Shown here: piece after piece, positions 1 through 11,830 of the stretch | How the letters are laid out: the number at the start of each line of letters is the position of its first letter | How positions within the stretch are numbered: the stretch's first letter is position 1 | Source of the DNA: Omphiscola glabra | Lineage: Eukaryota > Mollusca > Gastropoda > Lymnaeidae | Assembly (NCBI GenBank): GCA_964017045.1 | Contig: OZ024810.1 | Span: forward strand, 13,317,342 to 13,381,341 | DNA: 64,000 bases | Direction: 5' to 3' | Made by a program: the position numbers and the translations under genes | Notes under the pieces: generated by a model | The model's input: the letters and a program-made list of their open reading frames with translations, nothing else | Told to the model about the DNA's origin: nothing | Database searches by the model: none

Positions 1-1165
1 GAACAGAGTAAAATTCGTCGACGATTAAAGCGTTCTAAACGGGAATAAACAATATTTTTTTTTTAAAATTATATTTTAGCAGTACACAGCCTTTAGAGAA
101 AAATAGTTTTATTTTTCCAAATTAAAAAGTTTCAAAGATTTTTTGAAGCCAATGTATTTTGAAAATTTCGTTACTCTTGGTAACAACCTGTATTTAATTG
201 AGAATATATTACATTTCTTACAACAAATAAAAGGTAAATAATCTTACACTTAAATTTAACATGTTAGTCTAATTTATTGATATTTTTGGGTTTGTTGTTT
301 TTTTCTTTCCATTTTTAATTTTCTGTTAATTTATATGGTTCAGATAAATCATTTACCATTTTTACGAAAAAAGTTCGATGCTACATAATGCTCATCACAT
401 AGCCTGACTTGCCATCCTCCAATAGCAGGCACTCCAGTTTTAGGATTAGAGACAATCCTCTGATCAGCTGGACGAAATGTGTTATATACATGCTAAAAGA
501 CCTAAACGTAATTCTATATCAGCCATTACACCTGACAAACAATCGGCAGAAGCGGTGCTGAACACGAAGCTCTTGAAGCCAATACACTAGATGAGATCGA
601 CAAAATTCACCGCCAAGCGACGTCTCAGCGGTAGAAAAAAACGAAAGATGAAGGAGATCAACTTCAACTGTATGATGTACATCAGCCAATACACCAGATG
701 TGATCGACAAAATTCACTTCCAAGCGACATCTCAGCGGTAGAAAAAAAATGAACGATGAAGGAGATCAGCTTCAACTCCATGGCCATTTTTTTACTTCAA
801 TATAGATGAACGTTTACTTCAATTTAGTGGATTAAAATTAGTATAACTAATACAGTGTCTGCTTTATAGCAATGTTACCAAATGTTATCAAATTACTGTC
901 CTAAGGGGATATGGATGTTATGTACAAACATAATGGACTAAAGCAATATAAAAACAGGATAGGGTCGATTATATGTTTGTAATAGTCTTGTTATTTTCTA
1001 AGGCAATGGAGCAGTGTTAAAGTTGGTTTAAAATTTTAGTACGTATCAAATAACACATTCTTAACTGATATAAACTGATAGTAAAGGCATACCGATAATT
1101 TAGTAGGTGTATTCAGTGAGAATGTCACACGTGTTTTTCTTTATCCATTTCTGAAATTTCCTCAG
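1..1165. other. 3' flank of an upstream gene-family unit, no gene
   Basis: AT-rich noncoding DNA. The first ~100 bases resemble the sequence just downstream of exon 4 in later copies (for example near 7600 and 14920: a short stretch ending in a GATTAAGG-like motif, followed by T-rich DNA). I infer that another copy of the small secreted-protein gene lies upstream of the window. A pair of diverged ~75-bp direct repeats (about 575-780, around a CGACAAAATTCAC core) explains the short minus-strand ORFs here, which I do not regard as genes. Confidence 0.45.
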
Positions 1166-1179
1166 GCTAAGCTATGACT

Positions 1180-1590
1180 ATAATATTATATTATGTTATA
1201 TTATATTATGTTATATTATATTATGTTATATTATATTATGTTAAATTATATTATGTTATATTATATTGTGTTATATTATATTATGTTATATTATATTATG
1301 TTAAATTATATTATGTTATATTATATAATGTTATATTATATTATGTTATATTATATTATGTTATATTATATTATGTTAAATTATATTATGTTATATTATA
1401 TTATGTTAAATTATATTATGTTATATTATATTATGTTAAATTATATTATGTTATATTATATTATGTTATATTATATTATGTTAAATTATATTATGTTATA
1501 TTATATTATGTTAAATTATATTATGTTATATTATATTATGTTAAATTATATTATGTTATTTTATTTTATTTTATGTTATATTATATTATG
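1180..1590. repeat. 15-bp AT minisatellite
   Basis: About 27 tandem units of TTATATTATGTTATA with occasional T-to-A or A-to-G variants. The period is a multiple of three and the unit has no stop in two frames, so two overlapping plus-strand ORFs of tyrosine/leucine repeats result. They are artefacts of the array. Confidence 0.95.
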
Positions 1591-1604
1591 TTAATTATAT
1601 AAAT

Positions 1605-2160
1605 ATAAGGGACTAGTTTTATTTAATATATATATATATGGGGCCTATGGTAGAAAGCTTACCTTTTAAATTCCTGCAGTGACCTTTCAATGATACCAAG
1701 AGATAGGGGTATCAGAAATGGTAAATTATTTTCCCTCAAACTTTGTGAGAAACTTTAACATGTAATATTTTCAAATATTTTAATCGTAGTTCATTTTATT
1801 TAAAAGCTTTCTATTTGATATAACAGCGGTAAATTCATGTAAAAAAAAAAATCAAAAGGATAATGCCGCGATTGGTTTTAGCATCCAACAACTTAGTGTT
1901 GGATCAGATTCTTACTTTGTCCAAAAAAGAGAAACAAAAAATAATACTACTATCACACACAAATTTGATTGTGCGAACTGAACTTAATTGTGAAGCAGAA
2001 TTGCCAATAAAAGTAGTTTGTGTTTTGACATTTTAAAAATTAATTAATTTGTATAAGTGGGGGTGTCGATTGGGATAAAAAATGAGAAATGGAATTTACG
2101 ATAGCTGAATGTCGGATTGCGCCTTTCAATTAAAGTATATGGGATGTGATTATATTGATT
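1605..2160. other. Intergenic spacer of the tandem unit
   Basis: Noncoding. Parts recur in the corresponding place of later units, for example a segment about 'GGGATATCAGAAATGGTA' near 16310 and the 'TTTGATTGTG(C/T)GAACTGA' motif near 1963, 16575 and 23101. This shows that the tandem unit includes long stretches of noncoding DNA. No gene seen. Confidence 0.5.
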
Positions 2161-2161
2161 G

Positions 2162-3640
2162 ATTGATTGGATACTTCTATAGCGCTGGTGCCCATGCTAC
2201 TTTAGCATGCTCACTGCGCTCTGGTTTCCTTAAATCTATTAAACAAAATAGTGTTTAAATGTTTCCGAAATGATTTTCTATCCTTGACAATACTCCTCAA
2301 AGATGGAGGTAAACTATTCCATAACTTTGGAGCTACCGCTTCAAAAGAGCGCACTCCGAACGACTTTTTTCTGTGTTCATTCACACTGGGAATGTTCAGT
2401 AAGGACTGAGTAGAGGACCGCAGGTTCCTTAAGGTGACATGTTTATAAAGCAGTTCTTTCAGATATTCCGGTGCAGAGCCTTCTATGCAGCAATAAGCCA
2501 AGGACATAATCTTGTGGTCAATGCGCTCACTCACAGGAACCAAATGGGTTGATGTGGTCATATCTCTTTATCAGCGACACAATGCGTGCTGCATAATTTT
2601 GCACCTTGTGGAGTCTCTGAATCTGGTTCTGAGGCAAACACCACATATAACTGTTACAATAATCTAATCTTGACTGGGTTAGAGTTACCACTATAGCATT
2701 TGCTGTTCTCTTATTGAGTTGAGGACGCAGCTGAACCAGGGCGCGTAGATGACAGAAGCATGCCTGACTACAGACCTGATATGTGGAATCATACTGACTT
2801 TACTATCAATATAAAAATCAAGGTCTCGGACAGTGGAGGACAATCGAATCTCCGATTCAACAACTTATATTGATGTGATTGCAACTTTCCGAAGATTGGC
2901 GTCTGAACCACACACAATTGTCTCAGTCTTGTTATCATTTAATTTTAGTCTGTTTGATGACATCCATGCTTTTACAGCAAGACAGCAGTCCTCGACAGCC
3001 CGAACAGCAGCAGCACACTCCAAGGGATTAAGACGAAACCACTTGTACAGTTCTGTGTCATCAGCAAATATTTTGCCTGAAATACCATGACGTTCAATAA
3101 TTTTGCCTAGCTGGCTTGTGTATATGGAGAACAGAATAGGTCCTAAAACCGAGCTCCGTGGTACACCGCAGTTAGCGGAAGTGTCCATGGAAGATGCCTG
3201 CTTCACTAAAATACGCTGAGTCCTGTCAGTCAGATAAGAAAAAAACCCAGCGAAGTGCAGTTCCAGAGATGCCTTCTTCGTTCTGAAGCCTTGACAGAAG
3301 AAGCTCATGCATGGTTAATCACATCAAAAGCAGCACTGAGGTCCAACAGGACCAATACTGTCAGAGCGCCACGGTCCTTCATGACACTGAGCAGTGTTTT
3401 CTCAAAGCTGTGCCCAGGTCGAAATTGAAACTTATCAAGCAAGACATAAATGTTTAGATGCTGCATAAGCTGCTGTGACACAACTCTCTCAAAAATCTTA
3501 CATACAAAAAAGGTGGGGGGGACGGTTGGTGACCGGGCGAAAATTATTGCAGTCATTTGGTTCCAGGCCACTTTTTTAAAATAGAGGCTTAACGACCGCT
3601 GTCTTGAAATGATGTGGGACTGTAGCAGACTGAAGGCTAA
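2162..3640 (-). mobile_element. CR1/L2-like LINE, 5'-truncated and frameshifted
   Basis: Read on the minus strand, three frame-shifted pieces give a reverse transcriptase and its C-terminus. About 3305-3571 contains LLDLSAAFDVINH (first catalytic Asp region). About 2865-3308 contains GVPRSSVLGP and the catalytic IFADDTELY. About 2211-2561 is the typical tail domain, with APEYLKELL and PKLWNSLPPSLRS. The 3' end near 2162 carries the terminal sequence 'AGCGCTATAGAAGTATCCAA' followed by ATCA repeats. Frameshifts and loss of the 5' endonuclease region make it a dead copy. Clade assignment rests on motif resemblance only. Confidence 0.85.
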
Positions 3641-3904
3641 TATTCACGATGCTGACCAGTACAGGAAGCAAGACTTACAGACACTCCAAAACAATCTTGG
3701 TTTGGATGTAATATGTTATAAGACGGTGGTGCCTGACTTTGCTATAAATGATGTGAGGCAGTATTATACTTTAAAGGTAAGTGGGGCAGTACTTTACAAA
3801 ATAACTAATTTGGACGTGTAATTTCGGTTAAAGTAAATCTTAAGTTATGTAATATATAACAGATATATGTAAAAAATATATAGGGTCAATAGAAATAATG
3901 TTAT
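3641..3904. other. Unassigned spacer between two LINE fragments
   Basis: No convincing coding sequence. It separates two oppositely oriented fragments of the same LINE family. A 70-codon plus-strand frame crosses it but has no recognisable motif and is probably chance. Confidence 0.4.
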
Positions 3905-4215
3905 TGATCATTATTTCAAATAGTTTTTATAAACATGTAACCTTAAAGAACCTGCTGTCCTCAACTCAGTCCTTACTGAAAATTCCCAGTGTGGATGAAC
4001 ATAGAAAAAGTTGTACGGAGTGCGCTCTTTTGAAGCCGTAGCGCCGAAGTTATGGAATATTTTACCTCCATCTTTGAGGAATATTGAAAAGTATACAAAA
4101 TCATTTAGAAAACATATAAAGACTTTTTTGTTTAATAGATTTGAGTACACTAGAGCGCAGTGATCATGCTAAAGTAGCATGGATACCAGCGCTATAGAAG
4201 TATCCAATCAATTAA
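3905..4215 (+). mobile_element. 3' end of the same CR1/L2-like LINE, opposite strand
   Basis: The plus strand matches the 3' end of the element at 2162-3640: a hydrophilic C-terminal domain with RSFEAV/PKLWN-like codons (frameshifted), then 'GAGCGCAGTGATCATGCT', 'AGCGCTATAGAAGTATCCAA' and TCAAT/TAATC repeats. Together the two fragments make an inverted repeat about 1.4 kb apart. Confidence 0.8.
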
Positions 4216-4657
4216 TCAAGATAAAAATGATGACGCAATTTTTATTTTATTTTAAATGCATGTTTGTCTACTACGTCATTTCCGTTTCTTTCTTTCTTCC
4301 ATCATTTTTCTTTTCAAGTGAAAACATCATCTACACTTTGATACAGGTTATGACAGTTTATTTGTCCTTGTTCCTCGTTTGCATGCGAAGATAACCTAGA
4401 CTGTATTCCACAGTAAGTACGTGATCATCTGCATGGTGTATATTTGCTCGGAAAGTGTTCCCGCATGTGGGTCAAACGAGGTTTTGAAGAAGAGAATGTT
4501 TGCTTTAACTCAAAGACAGCGATATGATCAGAGAATCTACTATAACAAAACACGTTAAATTAACTTAAAACAATTTTTTTTTTTAAAATAGAGAACACGA
4601 TTTCTTTTTTTTTTTATGGACTGTTGCAATAATGCTGTCAACATTGCTCAGTAACTT
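4216..4657. other. Upstream spacer of gene copy 1
   Basis: Noncoding DNA shared with the upstream regions of copies 3 and 4, for example the 'TTCCGTTTCTTTCTTTCTTC' and 'TTTGATACAGG' segments seen again near 17080 and 24100. No gene seen. Confidence 0.5.
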
Positions 4658-4779
4658 TATAACATTTAACACGTATTTTCTGTTTAAACAGGTGATCTAA
4701 ACGTGTTGCACTCAAAACTTCCCCATCTAGGAGCGACTAGTTTTTGGTAAGCAATATCCTTCTCCTTCGCTGCTACAAG
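4658..4779 (+). promoter_or_regulatory. Conserved promoter/5' UTR of gene copy 1
   Basis: A TATAACAT box (4658) lies 23 bp upstream of TGTTTAAACAGG (4681) and about 120 bp upstream of the ATG. The same order and spacing precede all four plus-strand copies. This suggests a TATA-like element with a start site near the TTTAAAC motif and a ~90-nt leader. The alternative is that ACAG is a 3' splice site of a leader exon. The role is inferred from conservation alone. Confidence 0.45.
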
Positions 4780-7309
4780 ATGCTATCTAACACCGTTGGA
4801 TTTTATGGATGTATGGCTTTGTTATTTATAGGGGGTGAGTTTAATTTTAATATTCTCTTTACCAAAAAAAAAATCATCTTACTAGCTACATATTCTGGAT
4901 CTTAGCTGCATCTCTGAACGGAGGGTCGATGCCCACAACATTTCCATGATAAAAAAAAACGAAGAGAAGTATGTTTGTATGAAACAAACAATATTTAATT
5001 TATCTTAAGCTATAATAGAATTATAAACTATAAAAGAATAATCAACATTGGGTAGGTGAGGAACAAATCCGAGAAACATGAGCGTTACTTGCAAGCCTAC
5101 AAAATTAAACTTAACTTTCAAGTAATTTTGTTGCATATAAATAAGTGTTGATTACAAATTGTTTCAATAGAATAGCATTGAGAGCTGAATTTTCGTCGTA
5201 AATGAGAAACTGCGACTCTAGGTATAGCTTTTTCGTTAGAGCAGCGGGCGTACCCATTTTTGTCCCCGGCCAAAAAAACTTTAAAACGATGCTGATTCAG
5301 TGGGTAGGACTTAATTTAAGGGTTAGAGAAAGTATGGAAAATATATTCCCCATCACTTACAACCTGAGAATCGTCTTCTTCTTCTTGATGTAAAAAAAAG
5401 TTTTGGTCACACTAATAAATGTGTGGCGATAAAAGATCAAGATGTTGCTGATGTTTACATTTCAAATGCCCAGTATGCATTTGAAATATAAAGTAAACGT
5501 GCCGCCAGGGGCGGGGCGCCCAGTTTTCGCCCTTTTCTTTAAATGCTGTACTTCAGGCCCGTTACCTCATTAAAATTTTAAAGTCAAGTAACCGATCAGG
5601 GAGCGATGCTTTTCGTACTTGCAAAAATGAACAGTTCCACATATGTAAAGCCAATTCATTAAAAAGTAGATTGAGATTTGTTGACTTGACGATGTATTTA
5701 TTTAGGTGTCAGCACAGATTCAAACACTCTAGAATTTGTTGAAAACTGCCAGGAGAAAATTGACGTGTGCAAGAGACTTGCATCAACGGATAAGGAGCTT
5801 GTGTAAGAGGAACATTATTTATTTGCTAACATTTCGCCATATGAAATAGGTTTTAATTTCGAGTTCGTTTAGTATTGATTACCTTAATGTATACCTTAGC
5901 CCCAATGGCGCGGGATGGTGGAAGAAGTCTGAGGAAGTGCGAAACCACCAATTGTTGCAGTATTTTTATTTAGTTGCATTGGACATATTTTCGGCCGATT
6001 GCAGTGGTGTTAATAGGGCCTATGGACTAATGCAATCTTAGCTAATGAATGCATTTTTTTAAAATGACGAAATAAATGTAATACTATTGAACGAGTATAT
6101 CCCCCATGTATGTATGAGATTATTCGCTACACTAACACAAAACATATAGTGAAATATTTATTTTTCAGAGAAAAACAAACTGAAATAGCTACATGCTTCT
6201 CGGGCTTCCTCTGCAGGGAGAGTGAAGATGACTCTAGGGTGAAAACCATGTTGGATTTTGGAATAAAAATTGCCAGTAATTACCTCTATTATTATAATTG
6301 TGTTCTAGAAATTTACTAAGAGCTGATCGATGGTTAGAGTTAGGTCCTTTTAAATTACTTTCAAATTTATTTCAATGTTTATGCCACTGGCATTGCTATA
6401 TTCTTGACACTCTTCAGTCTTTGCTCTTCACTTATGGAAGATGCACAGCTCTCAGTATCCTGTCATTCTTAAACTTTGCTTAAGATTTTTTGTAATTTTT
6501 TACAGGCAATGCAATGTAGACACGGCTCTGCTCATCTGTACTTTCAACGCACCGTATGAGTCAGAGAGAGAGAGAGAGAGAGAGAAAGAGTGTATGAGAG
6601 AGAGAGAGTCAGAGAGAGAGAGCAAGAAAGAGACATAGATAGAGTGAGAGATATTGAGAGAGAGAGAGTGTAGGAGAGAGAGAGAGCGAGAAAGAGACAT
6701 AGATAGAGTGAGAGAAAGAGAGTGAGTGTGTGTAGGAGACAGAGAGAGACAGGGTGAAAGAGAGAAAGCGAGAAAGAGACATAGATAGAGTGAGAGAAAG
6801 AGAGAGAGTGTGTGTAGGAGACAGAGAGAGACAGGAAGAGAGAGAGAGAGAGCGCGATAAAGAGAAATAGATATAGTGAGAGAAAGAGACAGTACTGAGA
6901 CGTGTTCAATGTTACACCCGCCAAGTTGATGGCAATTACTACTTTGTTCACCTGATTCATAACAGTTCTTATTTTGTTTCATTTTCTCAAAGTATTTACA
7001 TATTACATCTGACTGTTGTTTAATTTTGTATTCATAATGACAATTCGGCTACAGAGCAAAATAAAACTTAGTTGATGGTATGATGGAATATTTAACAAAT
7101 TTATTCGATAGCAATTAAATAAAATAAGTTCATGTTACAAAGACAGCATTTAAATTGTGTTAAAATGTGTTTCAGATGCTGACGATGCGCTCAAGAACCC
7201 TGCTACAGGGTCCTCAAGTTTAGGGTTGACCATCAGGGTTTCCTACAAGACAATGATCATCAGTGCTGTCACGGCGTTTTTCTCAGCTTGGATATTATTG
7301 AACAATTAA
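4780..7309 (+). CDS. Small secreted, GPI-signal-like 4-Cys protein, copy 1 (intact, 4 exons)
   Basis: Four exons join without a stop: 4780-4834, 5706-5802, 6169-6275 and 7176-7309 (130 codons plus stop; intron phases 1, 2, 1). All introns are GT-AG. Exon 1 encodes a signal peptide (MLSNTVGFYGCMALLFIG). Exon 2 carries ENC-x6-C, exon 3 carries TC-x5-C, and the third cysteine lies 19 residues after the second. Both Cys exons are rich in charged residues spaced as in amphipathic helices. Exon 4 has a small-residue stretch (NPATGSSSLG) and then a hydrophobic terminal segment (TMIISAVTAFFSAWILL), which resembles a GPI-attachment signal or a single membrane anchor. I do not recognise the family. I infer a secreted, surface-anchored helical hairpin with two disulfides. 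Four introns' worth of DNA separates the exons, so ordinary ORF searches miss it. A paralogous gene with the same structure lies at 26066-29122. Confidence 0.82.
4835..5705 (+). other. Intron 1 of gene copy 1
   Basis: The donor GTGAGT and the acceptor TTATTTAG are canonical. The intron holds no recognisable element. Parts are shared with intron 1 of the other copies, for example 'GAGAATCGTCTTCT' at 5345 and again near 10964, 19065 and 26525. Confidence 0.7.
6560..6895. repeat. GA-rich microsatellite in intron 3 of copy 1
   Basis: Interrupted GAGAGA runs with GACATAGATAGAGTGAGAGA segments. The run follows a conserved 'CCGTATGA(A/G)TCAG' motif that also precedes the GA run at 12339 and 21894; the run at 28490 follows a related CGTGAATCAG form. 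The GA run is therefore an ancestral part of this intron. Minus-strand Ser/Leu-rich ORFs across it are artefacts. Confidence 0.9.
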
Positions 7310-7349
7310 CAAGCCATAAAGAGTACTCTAACTGTACTCTTTAAAAAAA

Positions 7350-7355
7350 AATAAA
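7350..7355 (+). terminator. Candidate polyadenylation signal of gene copy 1
   Basis: AATAAA lies 41 bp after the stop codon, inside an A-rich run. It is the first such signal downstream of exon 4. Confidence 0.4.
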
Positions 7356-8615
7356 AATATGTAGTTTAACAAACATGCAATGTTAAAGTCTGATGACTTG
7401 TCTTTTTAATGTGTTTCAAGACAAGCAACTAAAAATGGTCAAATTACGGAATAAAAACAAGCTTAAATATATCATAATTGTTAAGTATTTGTTAGGAGCC
7501 CTTGTGATATTTGTTGTCCCTAGCTGAAAAAATTTAAAATCTTAAAATAAAAAAATGAATATTATTATGAATTTGAATGAAATTATTTATTCCTTTGATG
7601 ATTAAGGAGTATTGAAAGGGAATAACATGGTTTTCTTTATTTAAAATATATTTCACCAGTGCATTGCAATTAAAAGAAAATGTTGTTTTTTTCCCTCCAA
7701 ATTAACAATGTTCAAAGATTTATTTATAAGGATCGAGCGAATGTATTTTGAACATTTCTCTTCTTCACATTATGTGTTTACATTGAGGAGATATTAACTT
7801 TCTTATAACCAATAAAATTTAATTAAACCCGCACTCAGGAGTAAAATGTGTTAGTCTATCTTTTATTGTTTCTTTGGGTTTTTTTGTCTTTTCTTTCTAA
7901 CTTACCTATTTTCTGTTAGACTAATTTAACTGTGTCACATAAATCGTTTATATTATTTTTACGAAAGATTTTAAATGGATTCATGACGCCCACCATTCAA
8001 CCTGGCTTGACATCCTAAAATAGCAAGCCTTTTAGAGTCAGCATCAAAGCAATACCTCTTAAGAGCTGGCTCAACTGCGTTATGGGCAGCCTCAAAGTCC
8101 TAAACATAATGTTTTTACATCAGCAATCACACCACTAGTGGTCGCCAACTTTACCTTCAAGCTCAACGCGATCCAAATAGGGGGGAGGAGGGGGGTAAAA
8201 AACGATCTTTTAAAATGCTAATAAAACTCAATGCGGTGATGTTTTTCTAACTACAAAAAAAATTATTTTACTAACACAAATAGAAAAACAAACACCATAT
8301 TATTAAAGTACTTAAATCGATCTTTTAAATGGTATAATTTTTATTAGTATGCATGTTGCAATTGTAAGAAAATATTTTAATGGAGGTTGTGTAAAATGTC
8401 CCAAAAAACACTGCTTCTCAGCGGTTTGGAGATCCTGTTATCAAAAATGTATTTATTTCTCAGGAGTGTATTTATTTCTCTTAAAAGCTCTCTATATGAT
8501 AGAACAGCTGTAAATTCACGTGGCACATAATAATACTACTCTCGCGATTGGTTATCGCATTCAACAACATAGTCATTTATCAAATTCTCATTTTGACCCC
8601 GCACCAAAACTTTAA
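7356..8615. other. 3' flank and spacer of unit 1
   Basis: Noncoding. Its first part resembles bases 1-900 and 14740-15800, including the piece beginning near 'ATCGTTTATATTA' and the 'ACATCAGC(A/C)ATCACACC' motif. No gene is seen in these 1.2 kb. Confidence 0.5.
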
Positions 8616-8980
8616 TGTGACAATGTGCCAATTTTCTATCTATGTATAATTTTGTATATGTTGCTGGGTGCCACCTATGTTGCAACGAAAACACGCTCCT
8701 GTGGCACACGAGGTTTTCTGCCAGGCGTGTCCACGTCATGAGCTGGGTATGCCTGTCCCACGAGTAACTGGTAAACAGCTCACGACGTGGACACATGGTG
8801 ACTACATAAGCCGGGGGAAATTTTGAACTCGTGGCCTTTTGTACGTTTTGTGTTACGGAATCTGGAGTGGATTTGATCTTGTGTGTGTGTGACCCACTGT
8901 TCTTCGGAGTGTGCCTTTACATTAAAGCTATAGTTCTCAGACCTTCTTTTTGGTTTTTCATTTAACCTCTAACCACTACA
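8616..8980. mobile_element. Probable solo LTR (Ty3/gypsy-like)
   Basis: A 365-bp block starts TGTGACAATG and ends CCACTACA, flanked by the 4-bp repeat TTAA (8612-8615 and 8981-8984). It contains a TATA-like ACATAAG (about 8802) and an ATTAAAG poly(A)-like signal (about 8920) in LTR order. It interrupts sequence that is continuous in the equivalent positions of other units. No internal retroviral-type genes are present. The superfamily is inferred from the TGTGACA end only. Confidence 0.55.
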
Positions 8981-8984
8981 TTAA

Positions 8985-10083
8985 AAATCCAAAAATAGTC
9001 CAATCACCTAAAATTGTGGAATTACTTGATTGTTTGAACTGAAGTGAGTGGTTTTGGAGTTTATAAATAAGGTAAATTGTACGGGGTCGTTACATTATGT
9101 GTGAGTGAGGCGGGAAGCTACATTAGTTGAGACTGGGATTGCACTTTTAATTTTAAGTGTATGAGACTTGAGTCTATGTTAGAGGGAGGTGGTCCGTGAA
9201 TTTACAATAGAATTATATGGGGCAGCATTTGCCATTAAAAGTAATTAACTAATTATAAAAGTGTTGGAGTGTGTATAGATTAAATAGACAGTGAGTCTCC
9301 AATGCCAGCTTGCACGGTCCATAGAAAGTGACTTCCACGACTACAGGTCAATGTCTATTGATTTGAGTAAAGCTTTTTAGAAAGTTATTGACGCGTGTTT
9401 GTGAAGTCTGCTATCTGACATTATCGAAAACTCCTTGCTCGTGTACTTTGTCTGTTTAGCAGCATGTGGATGTTTATGAAATCAAAACCTATTTGCACTT
9501 TTTGATCCGGGACTTTGCAGACTGTCGTAGATAGCTTAGGCGGATATGGTCAACTGTCTTCCATGTCTGATTTACACTTATTAACGTTTCGCTTACGCAT
9601 AACTTGTTTAGAGAATAATGCGACCTTATTACACATTTTGGAAAATTAAAGAAATTTATGTTTGTAACAAGCCGGTTAAAACAAGGTTTTACCCAAACAA
9701 ACCAACAGTTATAAAGCTGGGCAAAAAAAAAAAACGGATACAAAAACTTGACATATTTTCTACGTATATTAACTGGTGGATTCTAAGTCTTTTTTGGTTC
9801 TTCTTTCCTCTTTTTGGTTTTGTTATTTAGTTACGATAAAAAGATTTTGAGATATATTTAAAGACGTAAAAAGTTCAGCATCGGTTGCAAATAAATGTAT
9901 CCACGCTTATCAAAATGTAAGAGTATGTTGGCTTATAACTCCAAGATAGCGAAATGATTAGAGTGTCATCGATTAGTAAACAACTTTAAATTAAGTTAAA
10001 ACTTTTGAAATAATTACTTACACCGACCACCTTTTTATGTAATGTACTATTACACTCATGCAATACAAATTGTTCCATAATTT
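8985..10083. other. Spacer upstream of copy 2
   Basis: Unit-type noncoding DNA. It includes 'AACTCCAAGA(T/C)(A/G)GCGA' with a following ATGATTAGAG stretch, present upstream of all four plus copies. No gene seen. Confidence 0.5.
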
Positions 10084-10203
10084 TATAACATGTGACAACA
10101 ATGTCCTGTTTAAACAGGTAGTCTAAATGTGTCTCCCTCAAGGCGTGTCCATCTAAAAGTGACCAGGTTTGGGGAGCAGTATCACTCACGCTCGCTGCTT
10201 CGA
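10084..10203 (+). promoter_or_regulatory. Conserved promoter/5' UTR of gene copy 2
   Basis: TATAACAT (10084) and TGTTTAAACAGG (10108) are spaced 24 bp apart. They are followed by a GGCGTGTCCATCTA block and the ATG at 10204, as in the other copies. Confidence 0.4.
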
Positions 10204-10466
10204 GATGCTAAATAGAACCGTGGCATTTTATGGATGTACGGCTCTGTTATTTATATCGGGTACGTTTTCATTTGTTACTCTTACGACATAATGATCTTCC
10301 TAGCTAAATATTCTTGTGCTAGCAATATCTCCTGATGCAGTGTTGGCGTCCACCACATTTGTATGAGCAAAGTAACTATGATAATTTGTTTTTAATGAAA
10401 CAACATAAGAATAAAACTTATCTGAAGCTTTGCTCGAATTATAAAACGACAAAACTATAGTAAAAC

Positions 10467-10655
10467 CAGTGGCGTAGTGAGGGGGGGGGGGCAAGTGGGG
10501 GTATCATGCCCCGGGCGCTACTCACAAAGGGGCGCCAAATGGTATATTTTACTATACTATTGCATGGTTTTCGAATAGGGGGGCGCTAAAAAGGTATTGG
10601 GGGGCGCTAAAAAGGTATTGTGCCCCGGGCGCGAGTTAAGCTCGCTACGCCACTG
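10467..10655. mobile_element. hAT-type MITE
   Basis: 189 bp with terminal inverted repeats: CAGTGGCGTAG at the left, CTACGCCACTG at the right. It is flanked by near-identical 8-bp direct repeats (AGTAAAAC and AGTGAACC). The interior has GGGGCGC and AAAAAGGTATTG repeats. It is the same family as 12557-12742, inserted in the opposite orientation, in intron 1 of copy 2. Confidence 0.8.
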
Positions 10656-11696
10656 AGTGAACCTCGAGTATGTAAGGGTCAGATTCTAGAATCATGAGAG
10701 TTACTTGCCCGCCTACCAAAGTATACTTAACTTTTCACATACTTTTTTTGCACTAGATATACTTTTTGACTAAAACTTGTTTCAAGAGAATATCATTTAG
10801 AGATTGATTTTTCGTCGTAGATGAGAGACTGTGACTCTGGCTATAGCAGTGGGCGTGGAAATAGTTCCCCAACAAAATATTTGAAATCATGCTGATTCTG
10901 TCGATAAGCTTTAATTTTGGGGAAGCCATTAAAAAATTAAGTTCCCATTGCATACACCTTGAGAATCGTCTTCTATTTGATGTAAAAAGTTTTGGTCACA
11001 AAATAAACGTGGGACAATAACACATCAAGATGTCAGCGATGGTTTGTTTGCATTAACCGTGTTGTCTTTCTTTGAATCTTAAGACAAGAACTGACAATGC
11101 CCAGTATGCATCGATAAAACAAATACGAATGCCAACGGGGATCACCGCCCACTTTGCATCCCTTCCTTACAAGTCCACAAGACTGCATTTCAGGCCATTT
11201 ACCGCCATTGGAATATATTAGTTCAAGTGACCATTCAAGGAGCTCCATATTACGTTCTGAAAATGATTGAATCGTCGACAGTTGGAAATAAAGATGTAAA
11301 AAAAAACCAATCCATTAAAAAGTAGAATGACTTGTTTCCTTATCAATGTAAATTTTTGTAGCTGTCCACATGGATCCAAACGCACTGCCCATTGTTGAAA
11401 ACTGCCGGCAGAAAATTGAGGACTGCAGGAAAATTGCAAAATCGGATAAGGAGATTGCGTGAGAGAAACTAATTTATTTGAGAAGTTTTGCAATATCTAA
11501 TCAAGTATTACTCTCAAGATGTTTTATTATTATGTACGTAAATATGTATATGGTAAATGAAGTAGCGTAGGTAGAAGAATAAGGTAGAGGAGACGCGATA
11601 AGCCAGTGGCGTATCTCATTTTCGTTTTTGATATGAAGGGACACTTTTTTCAGGCCGGGAAGCAGTGATGCTAGAATAAAATGGGTGGGCGTTGTG

Positions 11697-11830
11697 GGGG
11701 GGGGGGGGGGCTTGGTGGGGGGACTAATGCCAGCTTAGCTAAGGCACTCATTTTCTAGCTGTTGCAATAAATGAAATAACCTTGAACGAGTACATCCCCA
11801 TGTATGTATGTATGTATGTATGAAACTATT
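11697..11830. repeat. G run and TATG microsatellite in intron 2 of copy 2
   Basis: A 14-nt G run near 11697 is followed by (GTAT)n at about 11801-11822. Neither is coding. Confidence 0.85.

Noticed and set aside
1174..1602. 142- and 133-codon overlapping ORFs of LYYVI/YIML repeats
   Set aside because: Both are readings of a 15-bp AT minisatellite. Two frames open at once with the same unit is an artefact.
6500..6982. Ser/Leu-rich minus-strand ORFs
   Set aside because: Translation of an interrupted GA/CT microsatellite inside intron 3 of gene copy 1.
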